64,000 bases of DNA, from positions 1,288,478 through 1,352,477 of the forward strand of contig NZ_JAUFQG010000006.1 in the NCBI RefSeq assembly GCF_030409605.1. Direction: 5' to 3'. A program made the translations under genes and the position numbers. The stretch's first letter is position 1. The number at the start of each line of letters is the position of its first letter. This document shows positions 18,883 to 27,731 of the stretch, piece after piece. This DNA is from Simiduia curdlanivorans (lineage in GTDB: Bacteria; Pseudomonadota; Gammaproteobacteria; Pseudomonadales; Cellvibrionaceae). A model generated the notes under the pieces. It made no database searches. It worked only from the letters and a program-made list of their open reading frames with translations, and was not told the origin of the DNA.

Positions 18883-21800
18883 TCAGGGCAGCTCTACCAC
18901 GGTAACCCGTGGCTCGGCGAAGTTAGTGTCCAAGGTAATGCGATAGGTCACACTGGTCTTTTCCACCACCAGCTGACTGTTACCGCCTCCGCGCTGCATC
19001 TGAGATTTTTCAAACGATTTAAGCAAGCAGCTACAGGAGAATTCAGTCTCCCATCCCGCTGTCGCGAGCTTAAATTCATAACCGCCTTGAGCAAGTGTGA
19101 TATCAACCTGATGAATGCCACCGCCTAGATGGGTCATCGGATTACCAATACCCCAACTGTTCATAGACCCCTTGATGTATAGATCTGTCTGGAAGCCGCC
19201 GGACACCACTAGATCAAGTACTGGCTGTTCAGTGTCAGCGGCATACAAGTTGAAGCGATAGTCACCACCTAGATCTTCACCAATGCTGACGGTCAAATTT
19301 TGACTATCACCATTTTGTAGACCCAGCTGACTGTTCGCTATAAGTGTCAGGCCAGCGCTTGCACCACCTAAATCTGGCGCACCCCAAGAGGTATCCGCAA
19401 TTTTAAAGCCCTGATCCCCTTGAGCTAGCGTCAGCACCAGACTGTAAAGGTTGTCGCCTAAATAGGTCATCGCGTCGACATCAGCCCACCCGTTCATGCC
19501 ACCTTTTAAATACAGGGTATTTGCGTAGCTAGGCAAATCCCGCGAGATAGTAAGGACTGGCGCACCTGGGGTTGTTACGTTGACACTGAATCTGTAGCGA
19601 CCACTCACCCCGGGCGTGAAGCTAAGATTGCCCTCACCAGGATTAAGTGTCTTAGGTTTATCCAGCTCAACAAGTGGATTACTGTTGCCAAAATCAACCG
19701 TATTCCAATCGGCTGACGCAATCTTGAAGCCATAATTCGTAGCGGCCGTCAGGTCGGCAAAAGCAGTAAATACGCCATCGCTGGTGAAGAAGAAGGGCGA
19801 ATTAGTACTCCAGCCCGTCATATCACCACGCAAATAAACACCCACATCGAAGGGGTTATCAATAGCGCCGGTAGCGGGCACCGTAGCACCTGCCGACAAA
19901 CCTGAACCTTGCGCACCGGCTTGGGTTTTCACAAACACAGCCGTGGTATAGGCCGGAACGGTGAAGGTACCGTAGGTCACATTTTCACCACCTTCGTCGC
20001 GCACGGCTTCGCTGAAGCTTGCATCGCGCACAAGCGCGTCGGCACTCGCCGCCTGCACTGGGTGCAAACTAAAGCCACTCGCGGTGCGAACGTCGATGGA
20101 AGTCTCAGCGCCATTGCCATTGAACACCACCATGATTGCATCGAAAGCGGGGTCCAAATCAGTAAGGCCCGTGCCATCATCCAAGCTCATAGCAATAACA
20201 CCATCAACCTGGTCAGTACCCGTGTTGTGAAAGCCGAGGCGGTCACTTACCGATGCCAAATCCGGCAGGCTGAACAGGGCCGATGTCTGAGCAATACGTA
20301 GAAACTCATTAAAGACATCACTACTTAGCTGAATGTCAGCGGCTACTGGCAAGGTGTTGGCGTTATTAAACTGCGTACGAATCCAGTCTTCGCTACTGTT
20401 ACCGCGATCCAGTGGCATTCCCACTGCCCAGTTATTGGTGTTCTGGGTGAAGTCTACATAGTTATACCAGTCACCGGCATCGTAGGTGTTGCGGTCCATT
20501 GATTTAGAGCGCAACAAGTCTGAGCCCATGTGGAAGAAGGGCACACCTTGGCTCAGCATGTTCAAGGACAAGGTTAGGTTTTGAATGCGCGCGCGATTGG
20601 CTGCGCTGACGGTCGAAACCAAATTATCGGCATCATCGTAACCATCCAACGCATCTTGCTTTTGGATCATGTCCCACAAGGTTTCGTTGTCGTGCTTGGA
20701 TACGTAGTTAATGCTTTCCTGAGGATCGGCGGTGTAACCACCCACCGTGTCGCCGGTGACCTTGGCACTCGCGGAGTTGTAGAACTCGAAACCGGCGAGA
20801 TTACCCGCCAAGCCGATGCGGATCTTGTCCACATTTTCGCCTTTAACCAGCTTCAGCTCGCGCATTGGATCGCGCATGACATCATTGAAAGTACCAACGC
20901 CGGTGCCGGTCATGTTGCGCTGCACTGAGCGCTCGAAGATGGCATCGTTTTCGGAGCTACCACCCATGTTCCAACCTTCGCCGTAAAAATAGCTGTCGGG
21001 GGCAAACTCGTGTACCGCGTCGCGCGCGGCCAACACCACAGACTTAGGAATAAAGGTCATTAAATCAAAACGAAAATCGTTGTAGCCGTAATGTTTAGCC
21101 CAATGCACCACGCTGTCTTTTACGAATTTGCCAAACATGGCATTTTCCGGCGCGGTATCGTTACAACAAGACACAGTTTCAATAGCTCCGCTTGTAGGAT
21201 TGCGACGGTAGTAGTAACCGGGCACCAATTTATCGAAGGTAGAAGAGGCATAAACCAAACCAGCACCGGCGGTGTGGTTGTACACCACATCCATTACTGT
21301 GCGCAGGCCCATGGCGTTAAGCGCTTGGTTCATGGCGCGCAGTTCTTTAATGCGCGCTATACCATCGGCATCCGAGGCATAAGAACCTTCCGGCACATTG
21401 AACAACAACGGGTCGTAACCCCAGTTAAAGCCATCGAACTCGCGCATGGCCTCAACTAGATTTTTTGCATCGTTGCTGGTGGGTTCATAACCCTGAAGCA
21501 GCGAAATTAATGTCGCGCTGTTTGACTCAACACCACAAACCGGCGCTGAAGGCGCTATAGCGCAAAGCTTGGCTACGGTGTCGGTAACCTCAATACGCGC
21601 TTCTTCCCTTTCGTCAATGGTGGCTATGTCGGCGGTGGGCAGTGCATGAAAATGCGTTAAACCCGACTGTTTTAGTTCAGCCAAATGTTGCATAGGCACA
21701 GAACCAGACTCGGTAAACGCGAGATATTTTCCGCGATTAGCTTCACTCGTAGACTGATCCAAAATAGAAAAGTCACGCACATGGCCTTCGTAAATCACGG

Positions 21801-23244
21801 CACTTTCTGGCGTTGCCAGCGTCGGCGGCGTTACGCTGCCCCAACCCTCTGGCTGCGTGTCGTCGTCGTTCAAATTGACAAATTGCGAGTAGTAACTGCG
21901 CTCGGCAGCACCTACTGAATAGGGGTCGGTCGATTCAATGTTAGCGATTACATCATTTTCGCGATCATAAATGCTGGCGGCGAAACGGTAAAAGCGGCGA
22001 TCTAAACGCTCTTCGCTATCGGTGTAAGACCAAATACCGGTGGCCGCATCGACCGTCATGTCTACGGTATCCAGCAAACGCTTGGGCGAGCCATCGTTAA
22101 ATACTTTTAACCGAACGCTGTGCGCCGTTGGTGCCCAAACCGATACGGTAATGTCGCCGCCGGCATAGACCACACCCAGCTCTGCTTCGTCGGCATCGGC
22201 TTCGCCCTCGGTATAAAGCGCGTCTAGCAAGCGTGCGGTCTGCACTTCGGTGCCGACTAAACTGCCGTTGCCATCGGTACCGGTAACCCAGATCTGACCT
22301 TTGGTGGCGCTGATGATTTGCGCTTCACTCAAACCATCCACGGCGTAAGCGGGCCAGTTCGCTAAATGCGGAACTCGCTCGGCTTGCTCGGGCGTTAAAG
22401 TGGTTGCAACCAAATTGGCCGACAACTCGCTGCCAGTAATATTGCCTTCAGCGTCTTGATCCATACCGCCATTGCTGGCCGCAAAAAGTTTGTCGACGCT
22501 GCCGCCGCTGTTCCACACTAAGGTGCTGGCATCAATCCAATGCGCAGCTGCATTTTTTAGTGCGCGCGCTGGCGGTTCAGGTGCCTCACAAACACCATTA
22601 TCGCCAATACAAATTGGAATACCTTGGCTCACGTCGGCACTGCGCATGTCGTCCTTGGCAATCACAAAGGCCATGCGGGCGAATTTACCTGTGCCATCTA
22701 ATTCCAGCTTGCTATTATTGGTTTGGTTGTCGCCGGCTCGGTTGTGCACAATCCAGTGGCCACAGCTCGAATTTGCCTGAATATTTAACACCCAGTAGGC
22801 GCCGTAAATGGGATCAACACCAGAGCCATTGATGCTCGGGCCGTCCGGCCAACTGGTCGGCGCTGTTGCATCGGACGTTACCTGAGGTGCCCAACCGCCG
22901 GTGCAATCGGTATTCCACAAATGCAGCACCCAATCGCTGTAGATTTGATCGATATGTTGGCGATTTAAATAAATAACCGCTTCATCTGCGGAGGGAAAAT
23001 ACACTGGGTCTGGCCCTGCAAAAGGTACGTCTACACACATTTCGCCAGCTTCGTCGGGTATTTTACCGCTCTCACATTCCAGCGGCCTATCCACGCACAT
23101 AGTGCCGGCTTCATTGGGTATTTGATTATTCGAACAAGTGAGTAGGTCGCTTTGATCGCCAGACACATCCGTTTTACAGCCAGCTAACGCCAGCAGCACA
23201 ACGGCAAGTGTCGACAATCCCAGCAATCGGCGGGATTGAGACAT
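18883..23244 (-). CDS. Lipoprotein pullulanase-type alpha-1,6-glucosidase with extra C-terminal modules
   Basis: 1453 aa with lipobox LAGC (C23). Residues about 37-72 hold two tandem Cys-containing repeats of the form C-x(n)-IPxEAGxMCVD. Next come starch-binding/Ig-like regions and a pullulanase GH13 core: DVVYNHTAG, NDFRFDLMTF with nucleophile D727, FYGEGWNMGG with E756, and VSKHDNETLWD with D852. After the DUF3372-like C domain there are three tandem beta-modules (about 1132-1239, 1240-1350, 1351-1453), each starting with a (V/T)(L/Y)(L/I)(R/K)GxMxxW motif and carrying an FKIA/FKLA motif. These resemble starch-binding modules and are more than a standard pullulanase has. It debranches pullulan, amylopectin or limit dextrins at the cell surface. 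Confidence 0.93.
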   Translation of the reverse strand: MSQSRRLLGLSTLAVVLLALAGCKTDVSGDQSDLLTCSNNQIPNEAGTMCVDRPLECESGKIPDEAGEMCVDVPFAGPDPVYFPSADEAVIYLNRQHIDQIYSDWVLHLWNTDCTGGWAPQVTSDATAPTSWPDGPSINGSGVDPIYGAYWVLNIQANSSCGHWIVHNRAGDNQTNNSKLELDGTGKFARMAFVIAKDDMRSADVSQGIPICIGDNGVCEAPEPPARALKNAAAHWIDASTLVWNSGGSVDKLFAASNGGMDQDAEGNITGSELSANLVATTLTPEQAERVPHLANWPAYAVDGLSEAQIISATKGQIWVTGTDGNGSLVGTEVQTARLLDALYTEGEADADEAELGVVYAGGDITVSVWAPTAHSVRLKVFNDGSPKRLLDTVDMTVDAATGIWSYTDSEERLDRRFYRFAASIYDRENDVIANIESTDPYSVGAAERSYYSQFVNLNDDDTQPEGWGSVTPPTLATPESAVIYEGHVRDFSILDQSTSEANRGKYLAFTESGSVPMQHLAELKQSGLTHFHALPTADIATIDEREEARIEVTDTVAKLCAIAPSAPVCGVESNSATLISLLQGYEPTSNDAKNLVEAMREFDGFNWGYDPLLFNVPEGSYASDADGIARIKELRAMNQALNAMGLRTVMDVVYNHTAGAGLVYASSTFDKLVPGYYYRRNPTSGAIETVSCCNDTAPENAMFGKFVKDSVVHWAKHYGYNDFRFDLMTFIPKSVVLAARDAVHEFAPDSYFYGEGWNMGGSSENDAIFERSVQRNMTGTGVGTFNDVMRDPMRELKLVKGENVDKIRIGLAGNLAGFEFYNSASAKVTGDTVGGYTADPQESINYVSKHDNETLWDMIQKQDALDGYDDADNLVSTVSAANRARIQNLTLSLNMLSQGVPFFHMGSDLLRSKSMDRNTYDAGDWYNYVDFTQNTNNWAVGMPLDRGNSSEDWIRTQFNNANTLPVAADIQLSSDVFNEFLRIAQTSALFSLPDLASVSDRLGFHNTGTDQVDGVIAMSLDDGTGLTDLDPAFDAIMVVFNGNGAETSIDVRTASGFSLHPVQAASADALVRDASFSEAVRDEGGENVTYGTFTVPAYTTAVFVKTQAGAQGSGLSAGATVPATGAIDNPFDVGVYLRGDMTGWSTNSPFFFTSDGVFTAFADLTAATNYGFKIASADWNTVDFGNSNPLVELDKPKTLNPGEGNLSFTPGVSGRYRFSVNVTTPGAPVLTISRDLPSYANTLYLKGGMNGWADVDAMTYLGDNLYSLVLTLAQGDQGFKIADTSWGAPDLGGASAGLTLIANSQLGLQNGDSQNLTVSIGEDLGGDYRFNLYAADTEQPVLDLVVSGGFQTDLYIKGSMNSWGIGNPMTHLGGGIHQVDITLAQGGYEFKLATAGWETEFSCSCLLKSFEKSQMQRGGGNSQLVVEKTSVTYRITLDTNFAEPRVTVVELP

Positions 23245-23389
23245 GATTTTCTCCGTGTTTTGTTATCTTTTTTATTTAGGAGCACCTATTACCTAGCCAG
23301 CAATAAGTCGAAGTGTTCACACTTTTTGGAACACAACTCCCACATGACATCGATAGTAGGTTCACGCACGAGCGTGCCGCAATGGCTTG

Positions 23390-23418
23390 CATACGTATGT
23401 ATTGCTTGCATACGTATG
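23390..23418. promoter_or_regulatory. Tandem palindromic operators upstream of the pullulanase/TonB-receptor operon
   Basis: Two CATACGTATG palindromes lie at 23390-23399 and 23409-23418, 19 bp centre to centre and each preceded by gcttg. They are 146-174 bp upstream of the pullulanase start. The same motif precedes the other starch genes. The remainder of 23245-23563 holds no gene. Confidence 0.82.
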
Positions 23419-23520
23419 CATCCAAGGCGCAACACAACAAAAATTGAAATTTACCGGATAAAACGCGATGGCGTAGCTAAAACTCTTGGCGCCAATTCAA
23501 CAAAATGTTTTTTCAGGAAT

Positions 23521-23547
23521 AAAAAAAGGTCGCCTAAGCGACCTTTA
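23521..23547 (-). terminator. Terminator of the fumarase gene
   Basis: Stem ggtcgc / gcgacc, extended by A/T pairs, with loop ctaa. The A-run on the left becomes a T-tract on the minus strand. It lies just past the fumarase stop. Confidence 0.88.
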
Positions 23548-23563
23548 ATCTAGCGGCGGCAAC

Positions 23564-25081
23564 TCACTGAACTTCGAGAACGCCCTCTTCAATTTTCGCC
23601 TGCCAAAACTTAGGCCCGGTTTGATGCACCGACTCACCTTTCGAGTCCACAGCCACGGTGACCGGCATATCTTTTACATCAAACTCGTAAATAGCTTCCA
23701 TACCTAATTCGGGGAAACCCAAAACCTTCGACGATTTGATGGCTTGCGAAACTAAATACGCGGCGCCGCCAACGGCCATTAAATACACGGCCTTGTTATC
23801 GCGAATAGCATCGATGGCGATGGGCCCGCGCTCGGCTTTACCGATCATGCCTAACAAGCCAGTTTGCTCGAGCATGGTGCGGGTAAATTTATCCATGCGC
23901 GTGGCGGTGGTTGGCCCGGCGGGGCCAACGGCTTCGTCGCGCACGGGATCAACGGGGCCAACGTAGTAAATGAAACGGCCTTGCATAGAGACAGGCAGTG
24001 GCTCGCCCTTGGCCAACAAATCCACCATTTTTTTATGGGCAGCGTCGCGGCCTGTTAACATTTTTCCAGACAATAAAACCGTCTCGCCCGGCTGCCAGCT
24101 TTGCACGTCTTCTTTGGTGACGGTATTTAAATCAACACGGCGCACGCTGTCGCCTACCTCCCAGGTAATTTCTGGCCAATCTTCCAAAGACGGTGGTGTT
24201 TGCAGCGCTGGGCCCGAGCCATCCAACACAAAATGCGCGTGACGGGTGGCCGCACAGTTGGGAATAATCGCAATCGGCTTATTCGCCGCGTGGGTTGGGC
24301 AGTCCTTTACTTTTACATCTAGCACGGTGGTTAAACCACCCAAACCCTGCGCGCCAATACCTAGACGATTGACCTTATCAAACAATTCCAAGCGCAATTC
24401 TTCGCTGCGGTTGCTCGCGCCTTTCGCTTGTAGCTCGTGGATATCGATAGGGTCTAACAAAGATTCTTTGGCCATCTGCATGGCCTTGTCGGCCGTGCCA
24501 CCGATACCAATGCCGAGCATGCCTGGCGGGCACCAGCCGGCACCCATTTGCGGCACCACGTTGAGCACCCAGTCCACCACGGAATCGGACGGGTTGAGCA
24601 TGGCGAATTTAGTTTTCGCTTCGCTGCCACCGCCTTTCGCTGCCACGTGCACATCCACGGTATTGCCGGGCACAATTTTGTAGGTGATCATCGCCGGCGT
24701 GTTGTCGCCGGTATTTTTTCTGGCGCCATCTGGGTCGGCCAAAACAGACGCGCGCAACACATTGTCCGGTAACTTATAAGCCCTGCGCACGCCTTCGTTG
24801 ATCATGTCTTCCAGGCCCATATCGCCCTGCCACTGCACATCCATACCTACGGTTACGAAAACCGATACGATGCCGGTATCTTGGCAGATCGGGCGCTTGC
24901 CCATGGCACACATGCGCGAGTTAATTAAGATTTGCGCCATGGCGTCTTTCGCCGCTTTGCTTTGCTCGCGCAGGTAGGCTTGATGCACGGCGTCGATAAA
25001 ATCCTTCGGGTGGTAATAAGAGATAAATTGCAGCGCATCGGCAACGCTCTCAATCAAATCATCCTGGCGAATCACGGTCAT
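23564..25081 (-). CDS. Class I fumarate hydratase (iron-sulfur)
   Basis: 505 aa from ATG 25081. The product begins MTVIRQDDLIESVADALQFI, the typical start of the Pseudomonas-type enzyme; the ORF extends 54 codons further upstream without family-like sequence. Cysteines for the [4Fe-4S] cluster sit in KRPICQDTG, AGWCPPGMLG and IPNCAATRHAHF. The C-terminal beta domain has GRDAAHKKM and the GPTTATRMD motif. It converts fumarate to malate in the TCA cycle. The gene is monocistronic by its own terminator. Confidence 0.95.
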   Translation of the reverse strand: MTVIRQDDLIESVADALQFISYYHPKDFIDAVHQAYLREQSKAAKDAMAQILINSRMCAMGKRPICQDTGIVSVFVTVGMDVQWQGDMGLEDMINEGVRRAYKLPDNVLRASVLADPDGARKNTGDNTPAMITYKIVPGNTVDVHVAAKGGGSEAKTKFAMLNPSDSVVDWVLNVVPQMGAGWCPPGMLGIGIGGTADKAMQMAKESLLDPIDIHELQAKGASNRSEELRLELFDKVNRLGIGAQGLGGLTTVLDVKVKDCPTHAANKPIAIIPNCAATRHAHFVLDGSGPALQTPPSLEDWPEITWEVGDSVRRVDLNTVTKEDVQSWQPGETVLLSGKMLTGRDAAHKKMVDLLAKGEPLPVSMQGRFIYYVGPVDPVRDEAVGPAGPTTATRMDKFTRTMLEQTGLLGMIGKAERGPIAIDAIRDNKAVYLMAVGGAAYLVSQAIKSSKVLGFPELGMEAIYEFDVKDMPVTVAVDSKGESVHQTGPKFWQAKIEEGVLEVQ

Positions 25082-25502
25082 GATCTTGGTCTCGTCATTG
25101 GGCTGGGTTGTAGCCGGCAATTCTACACCAAGCGGCGGAGGCTGATAAAACTTAGCGTGAATTAAAAAGCACGCCAAACCACAAAATGCGGGCGTAAATG
25201 TGCGTCCATCACCTAGAATATCCGCATTTAGTGGCTCCAACACTTTGCAATCACTAAATATAGGGCTAGACTCGGGTAAGCGTTTAACGAGAATAATTCC
25301 ATGACAAACGTGTTTCTAGGCCTTTCGCACGGGGCGCTAGAAGATAAGCCGGTAGTAAGGCTTAGCCATTTTGCCTTTGGTTTTGCCCCTTGATGGTGCC
25401 TACTAATAACCAAAAGCCATCCATTTCCGACTTAGCGTCGGCTGTCACCGCCTCCCCCAAAAAATCGTCAATGACCCATCAACCTGTTATTTGGAGTGAA
25501 TC

Positions 25503-25724
25503 ATGGCAACTGCGCTCGCGCCCTGCCCTTATTGCCACAGCCCACAATTACATTTTGTGCACCACTTAATCACCCACGCCGTTTGCTGCCAGCAATGCGG
25601 CGCTTGTGGGCCGAGCCAGCGCGAAGCCGACGATGCCGCAGCGCAGTGGAACTTGGTGGCGCGGAGCCTGCAGCAGGTTGATGCGCTGCGCAATAGGGGC
25701 CGCCAGTTAGCAGCCATAGGTTAG
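25503..25724 (+). CDS. Lar-like small zinc-ribbon protein
   Basis: 73 aa with a good ribosome binding site (ttggag, 7 bp before ATG). It has the Lar / restriction-alleviation-like zinc-ribbon layout: PCPYCHSPQLHF, then CCQQCGACGPSQREADDAAAQWN. The Cys pairs and the terminal Ala-x3-WN signature match the family. In phages and Rac prophage such proteins modulate type I restriction; here no prophage or restriction genes are adjacent, so the role is open. Confidence 0.75.
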   Translation: MATALAPCPYCHSPQLHFVHHLITHAVCCQQCGACGPSQREADDAAAQWNLVARSLQQVDALRNRGRQLAAIG

Positions 25725-25732
25725 CGGTAGGC

Positions 25733-25762
25733 AAAAAAAAGCCCTCTGCGAAGAGGGCTTTA
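25733..25762. terminator. Bidirectional terminator between convergent genes
   Basis: An 8-bp perfect stem agccctct / agagggct with loop gcga has A-run on the left and T residues on the right. It serves the Lar-like gene and the convergent coiled-coil gene. Confidence 0.88.
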
Positions 25763-25764
25763 GA

Positions 25765-26523
25765 TTATTTAGGTTGCAAGGCGTTGACCTTGTCTTGCAG
25801 CTGCCGCAGGTCTCGATTAATGGTCAGACGATAAACGTCTATCGACCTCACAGCCTCTTCATTCACTTTGATCCGATTGGATAGGTCGTTGCGCAAGGTG
25901 CCAAACTGTTTTTCTAGGCCCGCCAACTTATCCATCTGTGTTTGAATTCGACTCACCTGCTCATCAACTGTCGCCTGCGCGGCCAAAAACTTACCGTCTA
26001 CGCTGCCCAGTTGCTTTTTAACATCGGCCAGCAAGCCCGCGTTGGCTTTGTCCAACTTTTTAGACAGCGCCTCAATGGCGTTTTTATTCTCTTCGATATT
26101 CTTGCGATTGGTATCGTAAGACACACCCCAGAGCTTGCGAATTTCCGAATCGGCCCAAACCAGCTTGGCTTTAAAGGCCGCAGACGATTCCATCGCCTCG
26201 CCCTCGGTCATGGTCAATTTGCCTTCGAGCTCGGCAATGCGGGCATCCAACATGCTGCGCAAGTGGGCGTTTTGAACTTCGAGCTGCTGCGCCTGCCAGG
26301 CCACATAACCGCTACCGCCCAAGGCCGCGATGGCAACAATTAAGGCAAACAAGGTTAACCCAGAACCCGATTTATCCTGGGCTTGCGCCGCGCGAATGGC
26401 CGGGCTTGGTCTCGGTGGCGCGGATGCCGCGGCACTGGCGGGGCGCGCTGGTCGGGTTGGCCGCGCATCTCTTTCGGGTGCCTCAGTGTGATTACCTAGC
26501 GTGGGTTCTTTGCGTTCGGTCAT
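25765..26523 (-). CDS. Membrane-anchored coiled-coil protein, unknown function
   Basis: 252 aa: a Pro/Ala/Arg-rich cytoplasmic N-terminus (about 1-52), one membrane helix (LTLFALIVAIAALGGSGYVAW, quoted to 20: TLFALIVAIAALGGSGYVAW), and a long periplasmic coiled coil with heptad-like runs (LEVQNAHLRSMLDARIAELE and LRQLQDKVNALQPK at the end). The type II single-pass layout is reminiscent of structural or cell-envelope scaffold proteins, but no family is named with confidence. It lies just downstream of sodB on the same strand, separated by a hairpin. Confidence 0.75.
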   Translation of the reverse strand: MTERKEPTLGNHTEAPERDARPTRPARPASAAASAPPRPSPAIRAAQAQDKSGSGLTLFALIVAIAALGGSGYVAWQAQQLEVQNAHLRSMLDARIAELEGKLTMTEGEAMESSAAFKAKLVWADSEIRKLWGVSYDTNRKNIEENKNAIEALSKKLDKANAGLLADVKKQLGSVDGKFLAAQATVDEQVSRIQTQMDKLAGLEKQFGTLRNDLSNRIKVNEEAVRSIDVYRLTINRDLRQLQDKVNALQPK

Positions 26524-26604
26524 AGTCTTCGACAGTCTTTTAGCTGCCTGCCTCTTTATTAAAACAAGCTGACGTTATATCAGGAATAAGCATCAGACAA
26601 AAGA

Positions 26605-26625
26605 ATGCCGGGTAAAACCCGGCAT
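26605..26625 (-). terminator. Hairpin after sodB
   Basis: A 9-bp perfect stem atgccgggt / acccggcat with a 3-nt loop. Read on the minus strand it is followed by a T-rich stretch (tcttttg). It probably terminates sodB transcription. Confidence 0.75.
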
Positions 26626-26649
26626 CTTTACCACGAGATTGTGATTAGC

Positions 26650-27231
26650 TTACGCGAAGTTAGCGTTCACAAACTCCCAATTCACCAACGACCAGAAGGC
26701 GTTCATGTAAGTTGGGCGGGCATTGCGGTAATCGATGTAGTAGGCGTGCTCCCACAAATCCACTGTTAGCAAGGGTGTAACACCTGCGTCTGTCAGTGGC
26801 GTTGCGGCATTGCTGGTGTTCACAATGGCCAAAGAGCCATCGGCCTTCTTCACCAACCAAGTCCATGACGAACCGAAGTTGTTAATCGCAGAGGTTGTAA
26901 AAGCCTCTTTGAATTTGTCGAAGGAGCCAAAAGCGCTGTCGATTGCGGCAGCCACTTTACCAGAGGCTGCACCGCCACCATTGGGGCTCAAGCAGTTCCA
27001 GTAAAAGGTATGGTTCCAAATTTGCGCAGCATTGTTAAACACGCCACCAGAAGATGCCTTTACGATCTCTTCTAAGCTTTTGCCTTCAAACTCAGAGCCG
27101 GGGATCAAGCCATTCAGCTTATCCACGTAGGTTTTGTGATGCTTGCCGTAATGAAACTCTAACGTTTCTTTAGAGATGTGTGGCGCGAGGGCGTCCATTG
27201 CGTAGGGAAGCGCGGGCAGTTCAATAGCCAT
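26650..27231 (-). CDS. sodB: Superoxide dismutase [Fe]
   Basis: 193 aa, full length for SodB. Metal ligands are visible: H27 (LEFHYGKHH), H74 (IWNHTFYW), D158 and H162 (VDLWEHAYYIDY). The second-sphere Gln is at the N-terminal position typical of iron enzymes (NNAAQIWNH, Q70). It removes superoxide in the cytoplasm. No signal peptide. The start at 27231 has a modest ribosome binding site (taaggtgg upstream). Confidence 0.96.
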   Translation of the reverse strand: MAIELPALPYAMDALAPHISKETLEFHYGKHHKTYVDKLNGLIPGSEFEGKSLEEIVKASSGGVFNNAAQIWNHTFYWNCLSPNGGGAASGKVAAAIDSAFGSFDKFKEAFTTSAINNFGSSWTWLVKKADGSLAIVNTSNAATPLTDAGVTPLLTVDLWEHAYYIDYRNARPTYMNAFWSLVNWEFVNANFA

Positions 27232-27731
27232 GTTTATCCACCTTAAATATCTTGCTTAGCTTGCGGGTTAACGGAGAGAACTCCGGTAGAAAGCTTGCTG
27301 TGGCATAAAACCCTACAAAATGCAGGGAAATATGACCATCCGAACAGTAACTTTGTCGGAATCGGCGGCTATTTTACGGCCTACGCGGCTAAATAAGAAG
27401 GGTTAGGCGCAGGATAAACACGATAGTCTCGGCAAAAGTCAGCGCCGCCATAACGGCCCTGCCGCATCACGGCAACTCACCGAGCGAATAGGATGCCATC
27501 ACGTATATGCTTAAATATTGGGAAAATCATACTAACCAACCCCGGCTTACCAACCAGCACAACAAAACTGTCCCAATTCACCCTAACCTCTTAGCCCCCC
27601 TGTCAATAGCCCTAGTGGCGCCATCCACTCGTCTTATCTCGCGCTAAACTCAGCTGAACGGGTTTCACGCCCCGCACACAGCTCAACCCGTATACTGCCC
27701 GACTACCCAAAACCACTCAAAAGAGGTCTTT
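27232..27731. other. Intergenic region between sodB and the DUF885 gene
   Basis: About 500 bp holding the two divergent promoters. No gene, repeat or operator was recognised by eye. Confidence 0.4.

Noticed and set aside
25228..25413. 61-aa minus-strand frame upstream of the fumarase gene
   Set aside because: It has no recognisable features and lies in the fumarase upstream region; the fumarase start was placed at 25081 on family grounds.
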